Shown one piece after another: positions 1 through 11,900 of a DNA stretch of 64,000 bases (position 1 is its first letter; each line of letters opens with the position of its first letter). Below the pieces are notes generated by a model. That model saw only the letters and a program-made list of their open reading frames with translations, had not been told where the DNA came from and made no database searches. The DNA lies in the NCBI GenBank assembly GCA_965215035.1, contig OZ244040.1:3100001-3164000 (forward strand), written 5' to 3'. Source of the stretch: Azophilus sp965215035. GTDB lineage: Bacteria > Pseudomonadota > Gammaproteobacteria > Pseudomonadales > Azotimanducaceae. Made by a program: the position numbers and the translations under genes.

Positions 1-2
1 GA

Positions 3-116
3 GACCGGGCGGCACGTAGCGGACGCAACCCGCAGACGGGTACCACCATCCAGATAGAGGCGGCCAGGGTGCCGGTGTTCAAACCCGGCAAGGCACTCAA
101 GGAGGCGTTGAACTGA
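3..116 (+). CDS. hupB: HU family DNA-binding protein, C-terminal fragment
   Basis: Only the last 37 codons lie in the window; the start is beyond the left edge. The reading GRNPQTGTTIQIEAARVPVF followed by KPGKALKEALN and a stop is the typical C-terminal arm and last helix of the nucleoid protein HU, which binds DNA non-specifically as a dimer and bends it. The next gene is ppiD, and hupB-ppiD is a common pair in gammaproteobacteria, which favours the HU-beta type. A strong terminator follows the stop. Confidence 0.9.
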   Translation, partial: DRAARSGRNPQTGTTIQIEAARVPVFKPGKALKEALN

Positions 117-171
117 CAGCGGCGGCGCGCTAGCAGTCTTTATCAGCAGTCGGTTTTTCCAACTTCGCATA

Positions 172-197
172 GGGGCGCGGTGCTCGCGCCCCTTTTT
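172..197 (+). terminator. Rho-independent terminator after hupB
   Basis: An 8-bp perfect GC-rich stem (GGGGCGCG with CGCGCCCC), a 5-nt loop and a run of five T form a classical intrinsic terminator. It lies 55 bp after the HU stop and 18 bp before the ppiD start, so it should uncouple the two genes. Confidence 0.85.
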
Positions 198-214
198 GTT
201 TCCCGATTCGAAGC

Positions 215-2116
215 ATGCTGCAGAAACTTCGAGACCGCACCCAGAGCCTAGGCTTCAAGATCATCGTCGCGGCGCTTGTTTTCGCCCTGGCGTTCTTCGG
301 CTTCGGCGCCTTCAACGTGTTCGCACCCGGCGACCCGGAAGTCGCCAGCGTCAACGGCGATGAGATCACCCGGGGCATGGTCGAGGTCGAGGCGCAACGC
401 CTACGCCGGCGAATCATGCTGCAGCTTGACGGTGAATCGGCACCGGACGCCATCGACCCGCTGGCTTTGCAGCAGGCGGCCCTAGAGCAGCTCATTGGGC
501 ACAAGCTCTTCGAACAGGCTATCGGCGAACTGGGCCTCTCGGCGTCGCAATTCCATGTAAACGAGTTCGTAACCAGCGATCCCAACTTCCAGATCGATGG
601 TGCCTTCAACGAGAACCTCTATCGCCGTGGCGTGACCGCCCTCGGCTATTCCGCGCCCCAGTATCTTGAGGAGGTGGCGACCCTACTGAGCCTGAATCAG
701 TTGCGCGATGCGATACAGAATACCGCGCTGCTGCCGCTGTGGGAGGTGCGCCTGCTGAATGGATTGATGAATCAGCGCCGGGATATCGCCTATCTTCCGT
801 TCACCGTGGCGGACTTTAGCGAGGGCATTGAGATTCCCGATAACGAGGTCGAAACCTACTACAGCGAACACGAGGCCGAGTTTATGACCGATGAGTCGGT
901 CGATGTGGCCTATCTGGAGCTGGATTGGCAGATGCTGCGGGATGATCCGGGCATCGGGGTCGACGAAGAAACGGTACGCAGCGAGTACGAGGTGGACAAG
1001 GCGAATGCGCCGAGCGAGGAGCGGCGCAGCAGTTCGCACATTCTGTTGCGGGTCGGGGAGGCGCGCGACGAAGAGCAGGCGCTCGCGCAACTGCGCGAGT
1101 TCCGGCAGCGCATCGAAGCCGGGGAAGCCTTTGCCGACCTGGCCCGGGAACACTCCGAGGATCCCGGCTCCGCATCCGTGGGCGGCGAGTTGGGAGGCGT
1201 GGGCAAGGGCATCTTCGACCCGGAGTTCGAGCGTGCGTTATGGGGGCTTGAAGCGCAGGGAGAACTCTCCGCACCCATCAAAACCCAGTTCGGCTACCAT
1301 CTTATCCGCCTCGACGGCATCGAAATCGAGCCCTATCCCAGTTTCGAGGAACGGCGGGCGGATATCGAGCAGCGCTTGCGCGACACGGCCGCCCGGGAAT
1401 TGTTCAAGGATCGGATTAGGGAGCTCGATAACCTGGCGTTCGAGTTGAACGATTCGTTGGACGGCGTCGCCGAGGCCCTCGGCCTGGAACAAAAGACGGC
1501 GGAGCGCATCACCCGCACCACCGGCGCCGGCGTTTTCGTCAATGCCGGGCTGCGCGATGCGCTATTCGAGACGGATGTATTGCTCGACGGCAACAACAGC
1601 CCGGCGGTTGAGTATGAGGAGGGGCGGGCCGTGGTGGCCAGAGTACTGGAGCGCTACCCGGAAGCAGTCAAACCCTTCGCGGAGGTGGGGCTGGCAATCA
1701 AGGAAATGCTCATCGAGCAGTCGGCGCGCACGGCGCTGCTGGCGGCCCGCAGCACCGCCCTAGAGCAGCTACGGGATGGTGCCGGTGTCACCGATGTGGC
1801 CGCCCCCCACGGTCTTGCCTGGGAGACCTTCGAACTCGCCAGCCGCTCCGGCGGCGCGGCGCCCCCCGGTGTACTGGCGGCGGCGTTCGCGCTGCCAAAG
1901 CCGGCGGAGGGGAGCCGAAGTGTCGGAGAGGCCAGCCTCGGCGACGAGGGAGAGGCCCTGGTAACCGTCACCCGGGTTGTTGATGGAGACCTGGCTGCCC
2001 TGTCGGATGCCGAGTTGGAAACCGCACGCGCTTATTTTGCCACTCGCAGCGGCGGCCTGGAATTCGCCGCCCTACAGGCATCGCTTAATGCCGAGGCGGA
2101 CATCGAGCGGCCCTGA
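215..2116 (+). CDS. ppiD: Peptidyl-prolyl cis-trans isomerase D (membrane-anchored periplasmic chaperone)
   Basis: A 633-residue protein close to the usual PpiD length of about 620. The start MLQKLRDRTQSLGFKIIVAA leads into one transmembrane helix at about residues 15-35 (IIVAALVFALAFFGFGAF), with the rest in the periplasm. A SurA-like N-terminal region follows, then a parvulin (PpiC) domain at about 265-365 with SSHILLRVGEA, LAREHSEDPGSAS and IKTQFGYHLIRL. PpiD acts at the exit of the Sec translocon on newly secreted outer-membrane proteins. The ATG at 215 directly precedes the membrane anchor. Confidence 0.93.
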   Translation: MLQKLRDRTQSLGFKIIVAALVFALAFFGFGAFNVFAPGDPEVASVNGDEITRGMVEVEAQRLRRRIMLQLDGESAPDAIDPLALQQAALEQLIGHKLFEQAIGELGLSASQFHVNEFVTSDPNFQIDGAFNENLYRRGVTALGYSAPQYLEEVATLLSLNQLRDAIQNTALLPLWEVRLLNGLMNQRRDIAYLPFTVADFSEGIEIPDNEVETYYSEHEAEFMTDESVDVAYLELDWQMLRDDPGIGVDEETVRSEYEVDKANAPSEERRSSSHILLRVGEARDEEQALAQLREFRQRIEAGEAFADLAREHSEDPGSASVGGELGGVGKGIFDPEFERALWGLEAQGELSAPIKTQFGYHLIRLDGIEIEPYPSFEERRADIEQRLRDTAARELFKDRIRELDNLAFELNDSLDGVAEALGLEQKTAERITRTTGAGVFVNAGLRDALFETDVLLDGNNSPAVEYEEGRAVVARVLERYPEAVKPFAEVGLAIKEMLIEQSARTALLAARSTALEQLRDGAGVTDVAAPHGLAWETFELASRSGGAAPPGVLAAAFALPKPAEGSRSVGEASLGDEGEALVTVTRVVDGDLAALSDAELETARAYFATRSGGLEFAALQASLNAEADIERP

Positions 2117-2228
2117 GACAGAGCGCCACCGGGCATTCCACATCGCCCATCGCCGCCTCCGTCAGGCATGGAATCTTCAAGGACAGAAAACTAAAATCGC
2201 GCCCTTCAAGGGCACCGAGACGCCGCGC

Positions 2229-2987
2229 TTGCCGAATCCCCCACAATCACCCGCCGGTTGGTCCGACAGCAACCTCGGGCAATGGATTCTGGCGGAAGAG
2301 GCACCGCTGCTGGCGGACCTGGTGCGGCGTTTTCACGGCGATATTCTGGTCTGGTCGGGGCCCACGCCGGCGGCCACGGCGGGCGTCAAGCGCTGTATGG
2401 TCCGCAACTGCTTCTATGCGGCGGTACCCGATACACCATCCCACGCCGAACTCGCGAGCTTTCAGGGGTGCCTAGGTGCGCTGCCCCTGCCGAACCGCTC
2501 GGCGGACGGCGTCGTATTACATCACAGCCTGGAGGCCGAGCAAGACCCACGTCAGGCGCTGCGCGAGGTGAGCCGGGTAATCGCACCGGGCGGCCGCCTG
2601 CTGATCTGCGCGTTCAACAGCCTTAGCCTGTGGGGTTTGCGGGCGCTGTACGGGCGCTTGCACGACGACCTGTTCTCAGGCATGAAGTTTGTGAATCCAC
2701 TGCGCCTATTCGACTGGTTGGCGCTCTTGGGCTTTAAACCGGAAGGCCCCGCCGCATACCTCGGCTTCGGGTTGCCCTTGCATCTGGGCTGGCGTCGGCG
2801 CCCGCGGCTGGGGGCCTGGCTCGGCAGGGTGCAGCCACCGACCGGTGGCATCATCCTGGTTTCGGCGCTGAAGCAGGCCCAGGGCGCAAGCTGGGTGGGG
2901 CGGCGCAAGGCACCGGAGCCTGCGCATGTGGCGCCCGTTGCGTACCCAAAACCCACAGCCTGGAGGCCGCTTGAGCGCTATCGTTGA
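2229..2987 (+). CDS. Class I SAM-dependent methyltransferase (YafS-like)
   Basis: About 252 residues from a TTG at 2229; the frame stays open upstream into ppiD but that part reads as non-coding, so the start is uncertain. It shows the back half of a Methyltransf_11 fold: LPLPNRSADGVVLHHSLE (motif with the acidic face), then LREVSRVIAPGGRLLICAFN (post-motif III). The substrate is unknown. A methyltransferase directly before rnhA-dnaQ is the arrangement of yafS in enterics and of its homologue in Pseudomonas. The glycine-rich SAM loop is weak (ILVWSGPTPAAT), as in other YafS-like proteins. It overlaps rnhA by 17 bp. Confidence 0.75.
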   Translation: MPNPPQSPAGWSDSNLGQWILAEEAPLLADLVRRFHGDILVWSGPTPAATAGVKRCMVRNCFYAAVPDTPSHAELASFQGCLGALPLPNRSADGVVLHHSLEAEQDPRQALREVSRVIAPGGRLLICAFNSLSLWGLRALYGRLHDDLFSGMKFVNPLRLFDWLALLGFKPEGPAAYLGFGLPLHLGWRRRPRLGAWLGRVQPPTGGIILVSALKQAQGASWVGRRKAPEPAHVAPVAYPKPTAWRPLERYR

Positions 2988-3462
2988 GGTCTTTACCGAC
3001 GGCGCCTGCCGGGGCAATCCCGGCCCCGGCGGTTGGGCGGCGATTCTCCGCTACGGAAAACACACCGAGGTGGTCTCCGGTGCGGAACGCGCCACCACCA
3101 ACAACCGCATGGAACTGTTGGCCGCCATCGAGGCCTTAGAACGGCTGACCAGGCCTTGCCGGGTCGTACTCGCTACAGATTCCGAGTACCTGCGCCTTGG
3201 CATCACGGCATGGCTACCACGCTGGCGCAAAAACGGCTGGCGCACCAGCCGGAAAACCCCGGTGAAGAACCGCGATCTATGGCAGCGCTTGCAGGCCGCC
3301 ACAGAAGGCCACCAGGTGGATTGGCGCTGGGTAAAGGGGCACAGCGGCCACCCCGGCAACGAACAGGCGGATCGGGCGGCCAACGAAGCCATAGACGCCA
3401 TGCAAGCCGAGGACCGGGCGGCGGCAGGCCGCGTGGAACCACCGAGCGGCCGCGACGGTTGA
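2971..3462 (+). CDS. rnhA: Ribonuclease HI
   Basis: A 163-residue enzyme that cleaves the RNA strand of RNA-DNA hybrids, for example at R-loops and Okazaki primers. The four acidic residues and the histidine of the active site are visible: TDGACRGNPGPGG (Asp), NNRMELLAAIEAL (Glu), LATDSEYL (Asp), and VKGHSGHPGNEQADRAA (His, Asp). I chose the TTG at 2971 because a TGGAGG ribosome site sits 7 nt before it and the product then begins just ahead of the first strand. It overlaps the upstream methyltransferase by 17 bp, and its stop shares one base with the dnaQ start (TGATG). Confidence 0.92.
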   Translation: MSAIVEVFTDGACRGNPGPGGWAAILRYGKHTEVVSGAERATTNNRMELLAAIEALERLTRPCRVVLATDSEYLRLGITAWLPRWRKNGWRTSRKTPVKNRDLWQRLQAATEGHQVDWRWVKGHSGHPGNEQADRAANEAIDAMQAEDRAAAGRVEPPSGRDG

Positions 3463-4175
3463 TGCGCCAGATTGTACTAGATACCGAAACCACGGGCCTG
3501 GAACCGGAGCGGGGTCACCGCATCATCGAGATCGGCGGGGTCGAACTTATCGACCGGAAACGCACCGCGGCACACTTCCACCAGTACATCAATCCACAGC
3601 GGGAGATCGACGCCGGAGCACTGGCCGTGCACGGCCTCACCGCCGAGTTCCTAGCGGATAAACCGACCTTTGCCGATATCTGCGAAGAATTCGTCGCCTT
3701 CGTGCGGGGTGCCGAACTGATCATTCACAATGCTCAGTTCGACGCATCCTTTCTCGACGACGAATTCTCCAGAATCCCCACGGTGGATTACCGCATTCGC
3801 GAACTCTGTCAGTTGGAGGATTCCCTAGCATTGGCGCGGCGCCGACACCCCGGCCAGAAGAACAGCCTAGATGCCCTGTGCCGCCGCTATGGCATCGACA
3901 ACACCTCAAGAAAGCTGCACGGCGCACTCCTTGACGCGGAACTGCTCGCCGACGTGTACCTGGCGATGACCGGTGGGCAGACGGGCATGTTCGCCGACCC
4001 GCAGGGGCCGGAAATGCAGGCGGTGGTCGCCGAAGAGGTGTTCGAGCCGCTGTCCGCCGACCGCCCGCCGCTCAAGGTAATTCGAGCCGACGAGGAGGAA
4101 TTGGCGGCGCACCGGCGCATGCTGGAACGCCTAGGCGCGGCCTGCGTCTGGACGAGAATCCACACCAACCAGTAG
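3462..4175 (+). CDS. dnaQ: DNA polymerase III epsilon subunit (proofreading 3'-5' exonuclease)
   Basis: A 237-residue DEDDh exonuclease. Exo I is LDTETTGLEPE, Exo II is IIHNAQFDASFLD, and Exo III is LHGALLDAELLADVYLAM with the conserved His. The C-terminal tail (about residues 185-237) is where epsilon binds the alpha polymerase subunit; its last part is specific to this lineage. The ATG overlaps the rnhA stop (TGATG), so the two are translationally coupled. In E. coli the two genes are divergent, whereas in Pseudomonas-like genomes they are co-directional as here. Confidence 0.92.
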   Translation: MRQIVLDTETTGLEPERGHRIIEIGGVELIDRKRTAAHFHQYINPQREIDAGALAVHGLTAEFLADKPTFADICEEFVAFVRGAELIIHNAQFDASFLDDEFSRIPTVDYRIRELCQLEDSLALARRRHPGQKNSLDALCRRYGIDNTSRKLHGALLDAELLADVYLAMTGGQTGMFADPQGPEMQAVVAEEVFEPLSADRPPLKVIRADEEELAAHRRMLERLGAACVWTRIHTNQ

Positions 4176-4204
4176 AGTAGCCGGTTTCCCGGCAAGGTTT
4201 CCGC

Positions 4205-5224
4205 ATGGACTACGTATACGAATACCTGTTGTTCCTGGCCCAGGCGGCCACCGTCGTTGTCGCCATTCTGATTGTTCTCGCCGCGGTGGCGTCAGTTGCC
4301 GCCAAGCGGCGTTCCATGGCGATGGGCCACCTGGAGGTAACCCGGCTAAACGACCACCTCGACAGCCTGAAGCAATGCATCGAACAGGCCATTCTGCCAG
4401 CCGGCGAGTTCCGCAAATCGGCTAAGGCCGCTAGGTCGAAGAAGAAGAAGGAACGGCGCAAGTCGGGGGCACCAACCGAACCCCGGGGGCGTGTCTTCAC
4501 AATCACCTTCACGGGTGACCTACAAGCCAGCCGGGTTACCCAACTGCGGCATGAGATCAACGCAATTCTTTCCCAGGCCAGCGAAGGCGACGAGGTCGTT
4601 GCGCGGGTGGAGAGCCCGGGCGGCCTGGTACACGGCTATGGCCTTGCCGCCTCGCAGCTCCTGCGCATCCGCGAGCGCAAGCTGAACCTGGTGGCGGCGG
4701 TGGACAAGGTCGCGGCCAGCGGCGGCTACCTCATGGCCGCGGTAGCCAACCGTGTCATTGCCGCGCCTTTCGCCGTGGTCGGCTCCATCGGCGTCGTCGC
4801 CCAGATTCCCAACGTGCACCGGCTGCTGAAGAAAAAGGATGTCGATGTGGAAACTCTAACGGCGGGCAAGTACAAGCGAACCCTGACCGTGTTCGGAGAG
4901 AATACCGAAGGAGGCCGCCGCAAATTCGTCGAGGAAATGGAGGATCTGCACGCCCTGTTTCAGGAATTCGTTGCCGACAAACGGCCGGCGCTGGATCTGG
5001 AGAAGGTCGCCACCGGAGAAGCCTGGTATGGCCAGCGGGCCATCGAGCTCAACCTGGTCGATGAGATCATGACCAGCGACGAGTACCTGATGCAACGATG
5101 CGCCGATGCCGACGTATTCGAGATACGCTGGAAAGAACCCCAAAAGCCCCTGGAGAGGCTACTCGGCCAGGTCGAAAACAGCATCAACCGCCTGCTGGGG
5201 CTGTTGCTGCATCGCGGTGCCTGA
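4205..5224 (+). CDS. sohB: Inner-membrane peptidase SohB (S49 family)
   Basis: A 339-residue protein with an N-terminal transmembrane helix at about residues 8-28, a lysine-rich stretch around 75-90, and a protease IV-like S49 domain. The catalytic Ser lies in DKVAASGGYLMAAVANRVIA and the catalytic Lys in LTAGKYKRTLTVFGENTEGG. The length fits SohB (about 350) rather than the double-domain SppA. SohB is thought to degrade membrane or periplasmic peptides. It starts 29 bp after dnaQ with no terminator seen between them. Confidence 0.88.
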   Translation: MDYVYEYLLFLAQAATVVVAILIVLAAVASVAAKRRSMAMGHLEVTRLNDHLDSLKQCIEQAILPAGEFRKSAKAARSKKKKERRKSGAPTEPRGRVFTITFTGDLQASRVTQLRHEINAILSQASEGDEVVARVESPGGLVHGYGLAASQLLRIRERKLNLVAAVDKVAASGGYLMAAVANRVIAAPFAVVGSIGVVAQIPNVHRLLKKKDVDVETLTAGKYKRTLTVFGENTEGGRRKFVEEMEDLHALFQEFVADKRPALDLEKVATGEAWYGQRAIELNLVDEIMTSDEYLMQRCADADVFEIRWKEPQKPLERLLGQVENSINRLLGLLLHRGA

Positions 5225-5236
5225 CCGTACCCGCAC

Positions 5237-6409
5237 TCAATCCCGGCGCAGCTCGGCGCGGGTCGCGATGGGACTGGGGTAGCGGAATATGACGAGGTAG
5301 CTGGAGACCACCAGGGTAAGCACAGTGGCGCCCTGAACGACGTGGGCGGCCGCGTTGCCCAAGAGGCCCGCCGACAGCGCGACATAGCTGACCAAAAGCG
5401 AGAATTCGGATGCCTGCCCCAGGCGATAGCCCACCTCCCAGGCCGTGGCCGTGCTCTCCCCCCGCCAGCGCAACAGCGCGGCAAAGGCCCCCGGTTTAAC
5501 CAGCATCAGCAGCCCGGCTAGCAACAGGGTCGGTAGTGCCACCTCCACCAGCAGCCCGATGTCGAGTGCCGCGCCGATGGAAAAGAAGAACAGCACCAGA
5601 AAGAAATCCCGCAAGGGACGCAGGCTCTCGGCAATATAGAGAGCGATTGGGCTGGTGGCGAGCGCCACGCCGGCGATAAAGGCGCCGATCGCCAGGGACA
5701 GCCCGGTTGCCGCCGCTAGGCTCGCGAAACCCAGGCACCAGCCGATTGCCAGCAGAAAGATAAACTCGTGGAAGACATCGAAACGCCGTAGCAGCGGCAG
5801 CAGGATGAAGCGCACACCCAGCCAGGCGGCGATGGCCAGCAGGGGCAGTGACACCGCGATGGTGCCAAGACTCGACACCAGGCTCTGCAGGCTGTCCCCG
5901 TACCCCGATAGGATGAGTAGGGCAACAATGGCGATGAAGTCCTGTAGCAGCAGCAGGCTAACCACCAGTTCGCCGATGTGGCGATGGTGCAGAACCGTCG
6001 TGGGCAGCAGCTTGATGCCCAGTATGGTGCTGGAGAAGGTGACCGCGATGCCGGTGACGATGGCTTCCGCATAGCCGAACCCAAAGCTCAGCATCAACCC
6101 GAACCCAACCGCGAAGAACGCCAGGCTGCTCCCTAGGGCCGTCACCAGAGATTTGACGACCATATTGCGCAGCTTGTGGGGCTGCAGGTCTAATCCGACC
6201 AGGAACAGCAGAAAGATGATCCCGATTTCGGCGATCTCGGCAAGCAGTTCCGCATCGGCCACCAGGGCCAGGCCGTGGGGTCCGAACAGCGCGCCAACCG
6301 CGATATAGGCCAGCAGCAGGGGCTGGCGGCCGTACAGCGCCAGTGTCGCCAGCAGGGCGGCGCCGGCGAATATCAGGAAGAACGATTCGAGGATATGTGT
6401 GTCAGCCAC
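5237..6409 (-). CDS. Kef-type monovalent cation:proton antiporter, membrane part
   Basis: A 390-residue hydrophobic protein with about 11-12 membrane helices and the Na+/H+ exchanger (CPA2) pattern: GALFGPHGLALV, EIGIIFLLFLVGLDLQPHKL, and the paired helix LQDFIAIVALLIL. It lacks the C-terminal NAD-binding RCK/TrkA domain of KefB/KefC, so it is a short CPA2 member with unknown ion. The GTG start at 6409 overlaps the end of the DUF934 gene by 8 bp, so it is probably translated from the sulfite reductase transcript. It is convergent with sohB, 12 bp away. Confidence 0.82.
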   Translation of the reverse strand: MADTHILESFFLIFAGAALLATLALYGRQPLLLAYIAVGALFGPHGLALVADAELLAEIAEIGIIFLLFLVGLDLQPHKLRNMVVKSLVTALGSSLAFFAVGFGLMLSFGFGYAEAIVTGIAVTFSSTILGIKLLPTTVLHHRHIGELVVSLLLLQDFIAIVALLILSGYGDSLQSLVSSLGTIAVSLPLLAIAAWLGVRFILLPLLRRFDVFHEFIFLLAIGWCLGFASLAAATGLSLAIGAFIAGVALATSPIALYIAESLRPLRDFFLVLFFFSIGAALDIGLLVEVALPTLLLAGLLMLVKPGAFAALLRWRGESTATAWEVGYRLGQASEFSLLVSYVALSAGLLGNAAAHVVQGATVLTLVVSSYLVIFRYPSPIATRAELRRD

Positions 6410-6903
6410 CTCTCCCTATCCGACGAAATGCGGGCTCCGGTTCCACAACGGAAGCCTGATAGTAATCGGAGTAGGGCGCAAGTGTTGCCAGTACGGTCTC
6501 AAGGTTGCGCTCGTCGGGCATCAGGAAGCTGGTGAATCCACAGCGACGCAGGTAGTGCAGCAGGTCTTCGTGAATGTCGCCGGTTGCCATGATGTCGCCC
6601 GTATAGCCGTAGCGGCTGCGCAGCAGCACCGCCAGGGAGAGGCCACGGCCATCGTTGAAGGCGGGGAACTCGATGGCGATTCTATCGGCCTGGAGGAATC
6701 GTTCCTCCACCGCCTGATCCACGGCGAGCCGAACGCCCTGGCCACACCCGGGTGCCCAGTGGGCGGCGTCCAGAAGGCGCGGTAGGGAATCTGTCGCCGC
6801 ACCTCCATCGGCGGTTGCGGCGGTTTGCGGCTCGTACCCCGTGCCCGAATGACGGCCCGCGGCAAGCGGCCCGGCGGCGAGCTGCTCCAAGCTCTCGCCC
6901 AGG

Positions 6904-6920
<17 letters not shown>
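6402..6920 (-). CDS. DUF934 protein, partner of sulfite reductase
   Basis: A 172-residue protein starting MPKLLSLGESLEQLAAG; the upstream extension of the frame lies inside cysI and is not plausible. The core reads FPAFNDGRGLSLAVLLRSRY and GDIHEDLLHYLRRCGFTSFL, which is the DUF934 signature. This family almost always sits just after cysI in proteobacteria lacking a flavoprotein CysJ next to it, and is annotated as an oxidoreductase-like accessory protein. Its start overlaps the cysI end by 17 bp and its stop overlaps the antiporter start by 8 bp, forming a tight operon. Confidence 0.85.
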
Positions 6921-8580
<1,660 letters not shown>

Positions 8581-8908
8581 AGGCCTGCCGCCCGCATGGC
8601 AACAGGCCACACTAGCACCTGGTCAGCGCCGGGAATAATGATGTTTACGCCTATCGATAGAACGAAAAGGAACCTATAAAGATAGGTTGACAAACCACCA
8701 CAGGCCGAGCCCCCGCAGGTCGCATAACCACTGCATGTCGTGGTTCGTCAACCGATCACTACCATTCCCAACGAAGATGATGCAAGCGGCCGCATCCGCC
8801 GGCGCGGCGCGTTGCGGCCCCGGAACCGGTGCGGGCTCAACCTAGATTCGGCCGCAGCTTTGACAGCGACGACTACCTGATCGACGTTGTCCCGGAGCGG
8901 GCGCGGGC
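8581..8908. other. Intergenic region between cysI and metH
   Basis: These 328 bases hold no gene. The right part has a 69-bp palindromic repeat (8685-8753) and a copy of the metH 3' end (8831-8857). The part nearest cysI (8640-8690) is AT-richer, with the small palindrome CCTATCGATAG and the hairpin CCTAT-AAAG-ATAGG, and is the likely cysI promoter or operator area. I could not identify a clear -35/-10 pair or a convincing CysB site. Confidence 0.5.
8685..8753 (-). repeat. Family B palindromic repeat, copy 1
   Basis: A 69-bp imperfect palindrome beginning GGTTGACAAACCACC and ending with its near complement GGTTCGTCAACC. Its reverse complement aligns along the whole length with the repeat at 43209-43276 (shared core ACGACATG.AGTGGTTATGC), by eye at about 75-80 percent identity. 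It lies in the cysI-metH intergenic region. Confidence 0.75.
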
Positions 8909-8929
8909 TCAGCCTAGGTTCGGCCGCAG
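8831..8929. repeat. Duplicated 3' end of metH
   Basis: A 27-bp sequence at 8831-8857 (GCGGGCTCAACCTAGATTCG plus GCCGCAG) is repeated at 8903-8929 with two mismatches. The second copy is the end of metH, encoding the last residues LRPNLG and the stop. The first copy keeps the same codons and stop but is detached from the gene. Confidence 0.75.
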
Positions 8930-11900
8930 GCGGGCGCGGGCCGTTGCCACATCGACTCCCCTGCGGTGCGCGTAGTCCGCCACCTGATCCTCGCCGATCC
9001 GGCCCACGCCGAAATAGCGGCTCTCGGGATGCGCGAAGTACCAGCCCGACACCGATGCCGCGGGCAGCATGGCGAAGTGCTCGGTCAGCCTCATGCCGGC
9101 ACCGCACTCGGCGTCCAACAGCTTGAACAGCATCTGTTTTTCACTGTGCTCCGGGCAGGCCGGATAGCCCGGTGCCGGGCGAATGCCCCGGTAGCGCTCG
9201 GCGATGAGGTCCGCGCTGTCTAGGGCTTCGTCCTGGGCGTAGCCCCAGATTTCCCGCCGCACCCGTTCATGCAGGTATTCCGCGGCGGCCTCGGCAAGCC
9301 GGTCGGCGAGCGCCTTAATCATAATACCCGCGTAGTCATCGCCGGCGTATCCAGCAAGCACCTGCTCGATACCGATGCCCGCGGTCACCGCAAAACCGCC
9401 TAGGTAGTCGCGCTCGGGCGATATGAAATCCGCCAGGCAGAGGTTGGGCTTGCCCGCCGGCAACTGTCGCTGCTGGCGCAGGTGATGCAGCCTCGCCAAG
9501 CGGTGGTGATGCGCATCGTCGGCGTACAGGTATAGGTCGTCATCGCCAGCCCGGCGGCACGGCCAGATGCCCACGGCCCCGCGGGCGCGCAGGGTTCCCC
9601 CCTCGGTCAGCACCGCCAGCATCGCGCGCGCGTCCTGGTGGAGCGCCCGCGCCGCTTCGCCAACCACCTTGTCCTCGAGAATGGCCGGGTACTTGCCCGC
9701 CAGTTCCCAGGTCAGGAAGAACGGCGACCAGTCGATATAGGGCACCAGGGTGTCCAACTCGATGGACAGGCTGTGCACGCCCCGCACGAGCGGTGCGGGC
9801 GGTTCGAATTCCGACCAGTCGAGCTGTAGCCTGTTGTTGCGGGCGGCGGCAAGGTCGAGCAGCTGCAACCGGCGCGAACGCGCCCCGACGCGTTCGCGAA
9901 TGGCGCCATATTCCTCGCGCACCTCCGCAACATAGGCGCTTTTCGCCGCAACCGAGAGCAGCCGCTGCGCGGTACCCACGGCGCGGGATGCGTCCGCTAC
10001 GTATACCGTGGCGTCATTGCGGTAGTTCGGCTCGATTTTGACCGCAGTGTGCGCCTTGGATGTGGTGGCACCGCCGATGAGCAGTGGTACGGTGAAACCC
10101 AGGCGCTGCATCTCGCCGGCGACATGGGTCATTTCCTCCAGCGACGGCGTGATCAAGCCGGAAAGGCCAATGAGGTCGGCCTTGGCCGAGCGGGCCACCT
10201 CCAGAATCTTCTCCGCGGGCACCATAACCCCGAGATCAACCACCTCGAAGTTGTTGCACTGCAGAACCACCGCAACGATGTTTTTGCCGATGTCGTGCAC
10301 ATCGCCCTTCACCGTGGCCATGACGATGGTGCCCTTGGTCTTGCGGGCACCGCCCTCGCGGGCCTCGATGAAGGGCACTAGGTGCGCCACCGCCTGTTTC
10401 ATGACCCGGGCACTCTTGACCACCTGGGGCAGAAACATCTTGCCCGACCCGAACAGGTCGCCGACCACGTTCATGCCGTCCATAAGCGGGCCTTCGATCA
10501 CTTCCAGGGGCTCTGCGGCCAGCAGCCGGGCGGCTTCCGTATCTGCAACGATGTGCTCGGAAATGCCGTTGACTAGGGCGTGCCGCAAACGCTCTTCAAC
10601 CGCAAGCTCGCGCCAACCCTCGGTATCGCCCTGTTGGCGTGCCGATGCGCCGCCATAGCGTTGCGCGATCTCCAGCAGACGCTCCGTTGCGTCCGCACGG
10701 CGGTTCAGCACCAGGTCTTCCACACGTTCGCGCAGTTCGTCCGGTAGGTCGGAATAGATGCCCAACTGGCCCGGGTTGACGATACCCATGGTCAGCCCCG
10801 CCGCGATGGCGTGGTACAGGAAGACCGTGTGAATGGCCTCGCGCAGACGGTTGTTGCCCCGAAAGGCGAACGAGACATTGCTGATGCCGCCGGAAGTCTT
10901 GGCGCCGGGCAAATGCGCCCGAATCCAGCGGCAGGTTTCGATGAAGTCCACGGCGTGGTTGCGGTGCGCCTCGATGCCGGTGCCGATGGCGAATACATTG
11001 GGGTCGAGAATAATGTCCTCGGCGGGAAAGCCCACCGTCTCCACCAGGATGCGGTAGGCCCGGGCGCAAACCTCGACCCGGCGCGCCAGGGTATCGGCCT
11101 GCCCCCGCTCATCGAACGCCATCACCACCACAGCCGCACCGTAGCGCTGGCACAGCCGGGCCACCTCGACAAAGGCCGTCTCGCCCTCCTTGAGGCTGAT
11201 GGAGTTGACAACCGCCTTGCCCTGCACGCATTGCAGGCCCGCCTCGATGATTTCCCACTTGCTGGAATCGATCATCACCGGCATCCGGGTGATATCGGGT
11301 TCCGCGGCAATCAGGTTCAGAAACCGGACCATGGCATCCTTGGAGTCGAGCATGCCCTCGTCCATGTTGATATCGATCACCTGCGCACCCGCCGCCACCT
11401 GCTGCCGGGCCACCTGTACGGCGTTCTCATAGTCCCCGGCCCGGATAAGGCGGGCAAACTTGGCGGAGCCGGTGACATTGGTGCGCTCCCCGATATTGAC
11501 AAAGAGCGCATCCTGATCGATGCGCAACGGTTCCAGGCCGGCGAGCGTTAGCCCCCCCCGGGGCTTGGCGACCCGCCGGGGGGAACAGCCGCGCACGGCC
11601 ACCCGGAACCGGGCGATGTGTTCCGGGGTCGTCCCGCAGCAGCCGCCCACCAGGTTAACCAGGCCGCTGGCGGCAAACTCCGCCATGGCGGCCGCCATGT
11701 CCTCCGGGGTTTGGTCATAGCCGCCGAACTCATTGGGTAGCCCGGCGTTGGGATGCACGCTCACAAAGGTGTCGGCGATACGCGACAGGCGGTCTATATA
11801 GGGCCTGAGCTGCTCCGCACCGAGTGCGCAGTTGAAGCCGGCGACCAGGGGCCTGGCATGGGCAATGGAGTACCAGAAGGCCTCGCAGGTCTGGCCCGAG

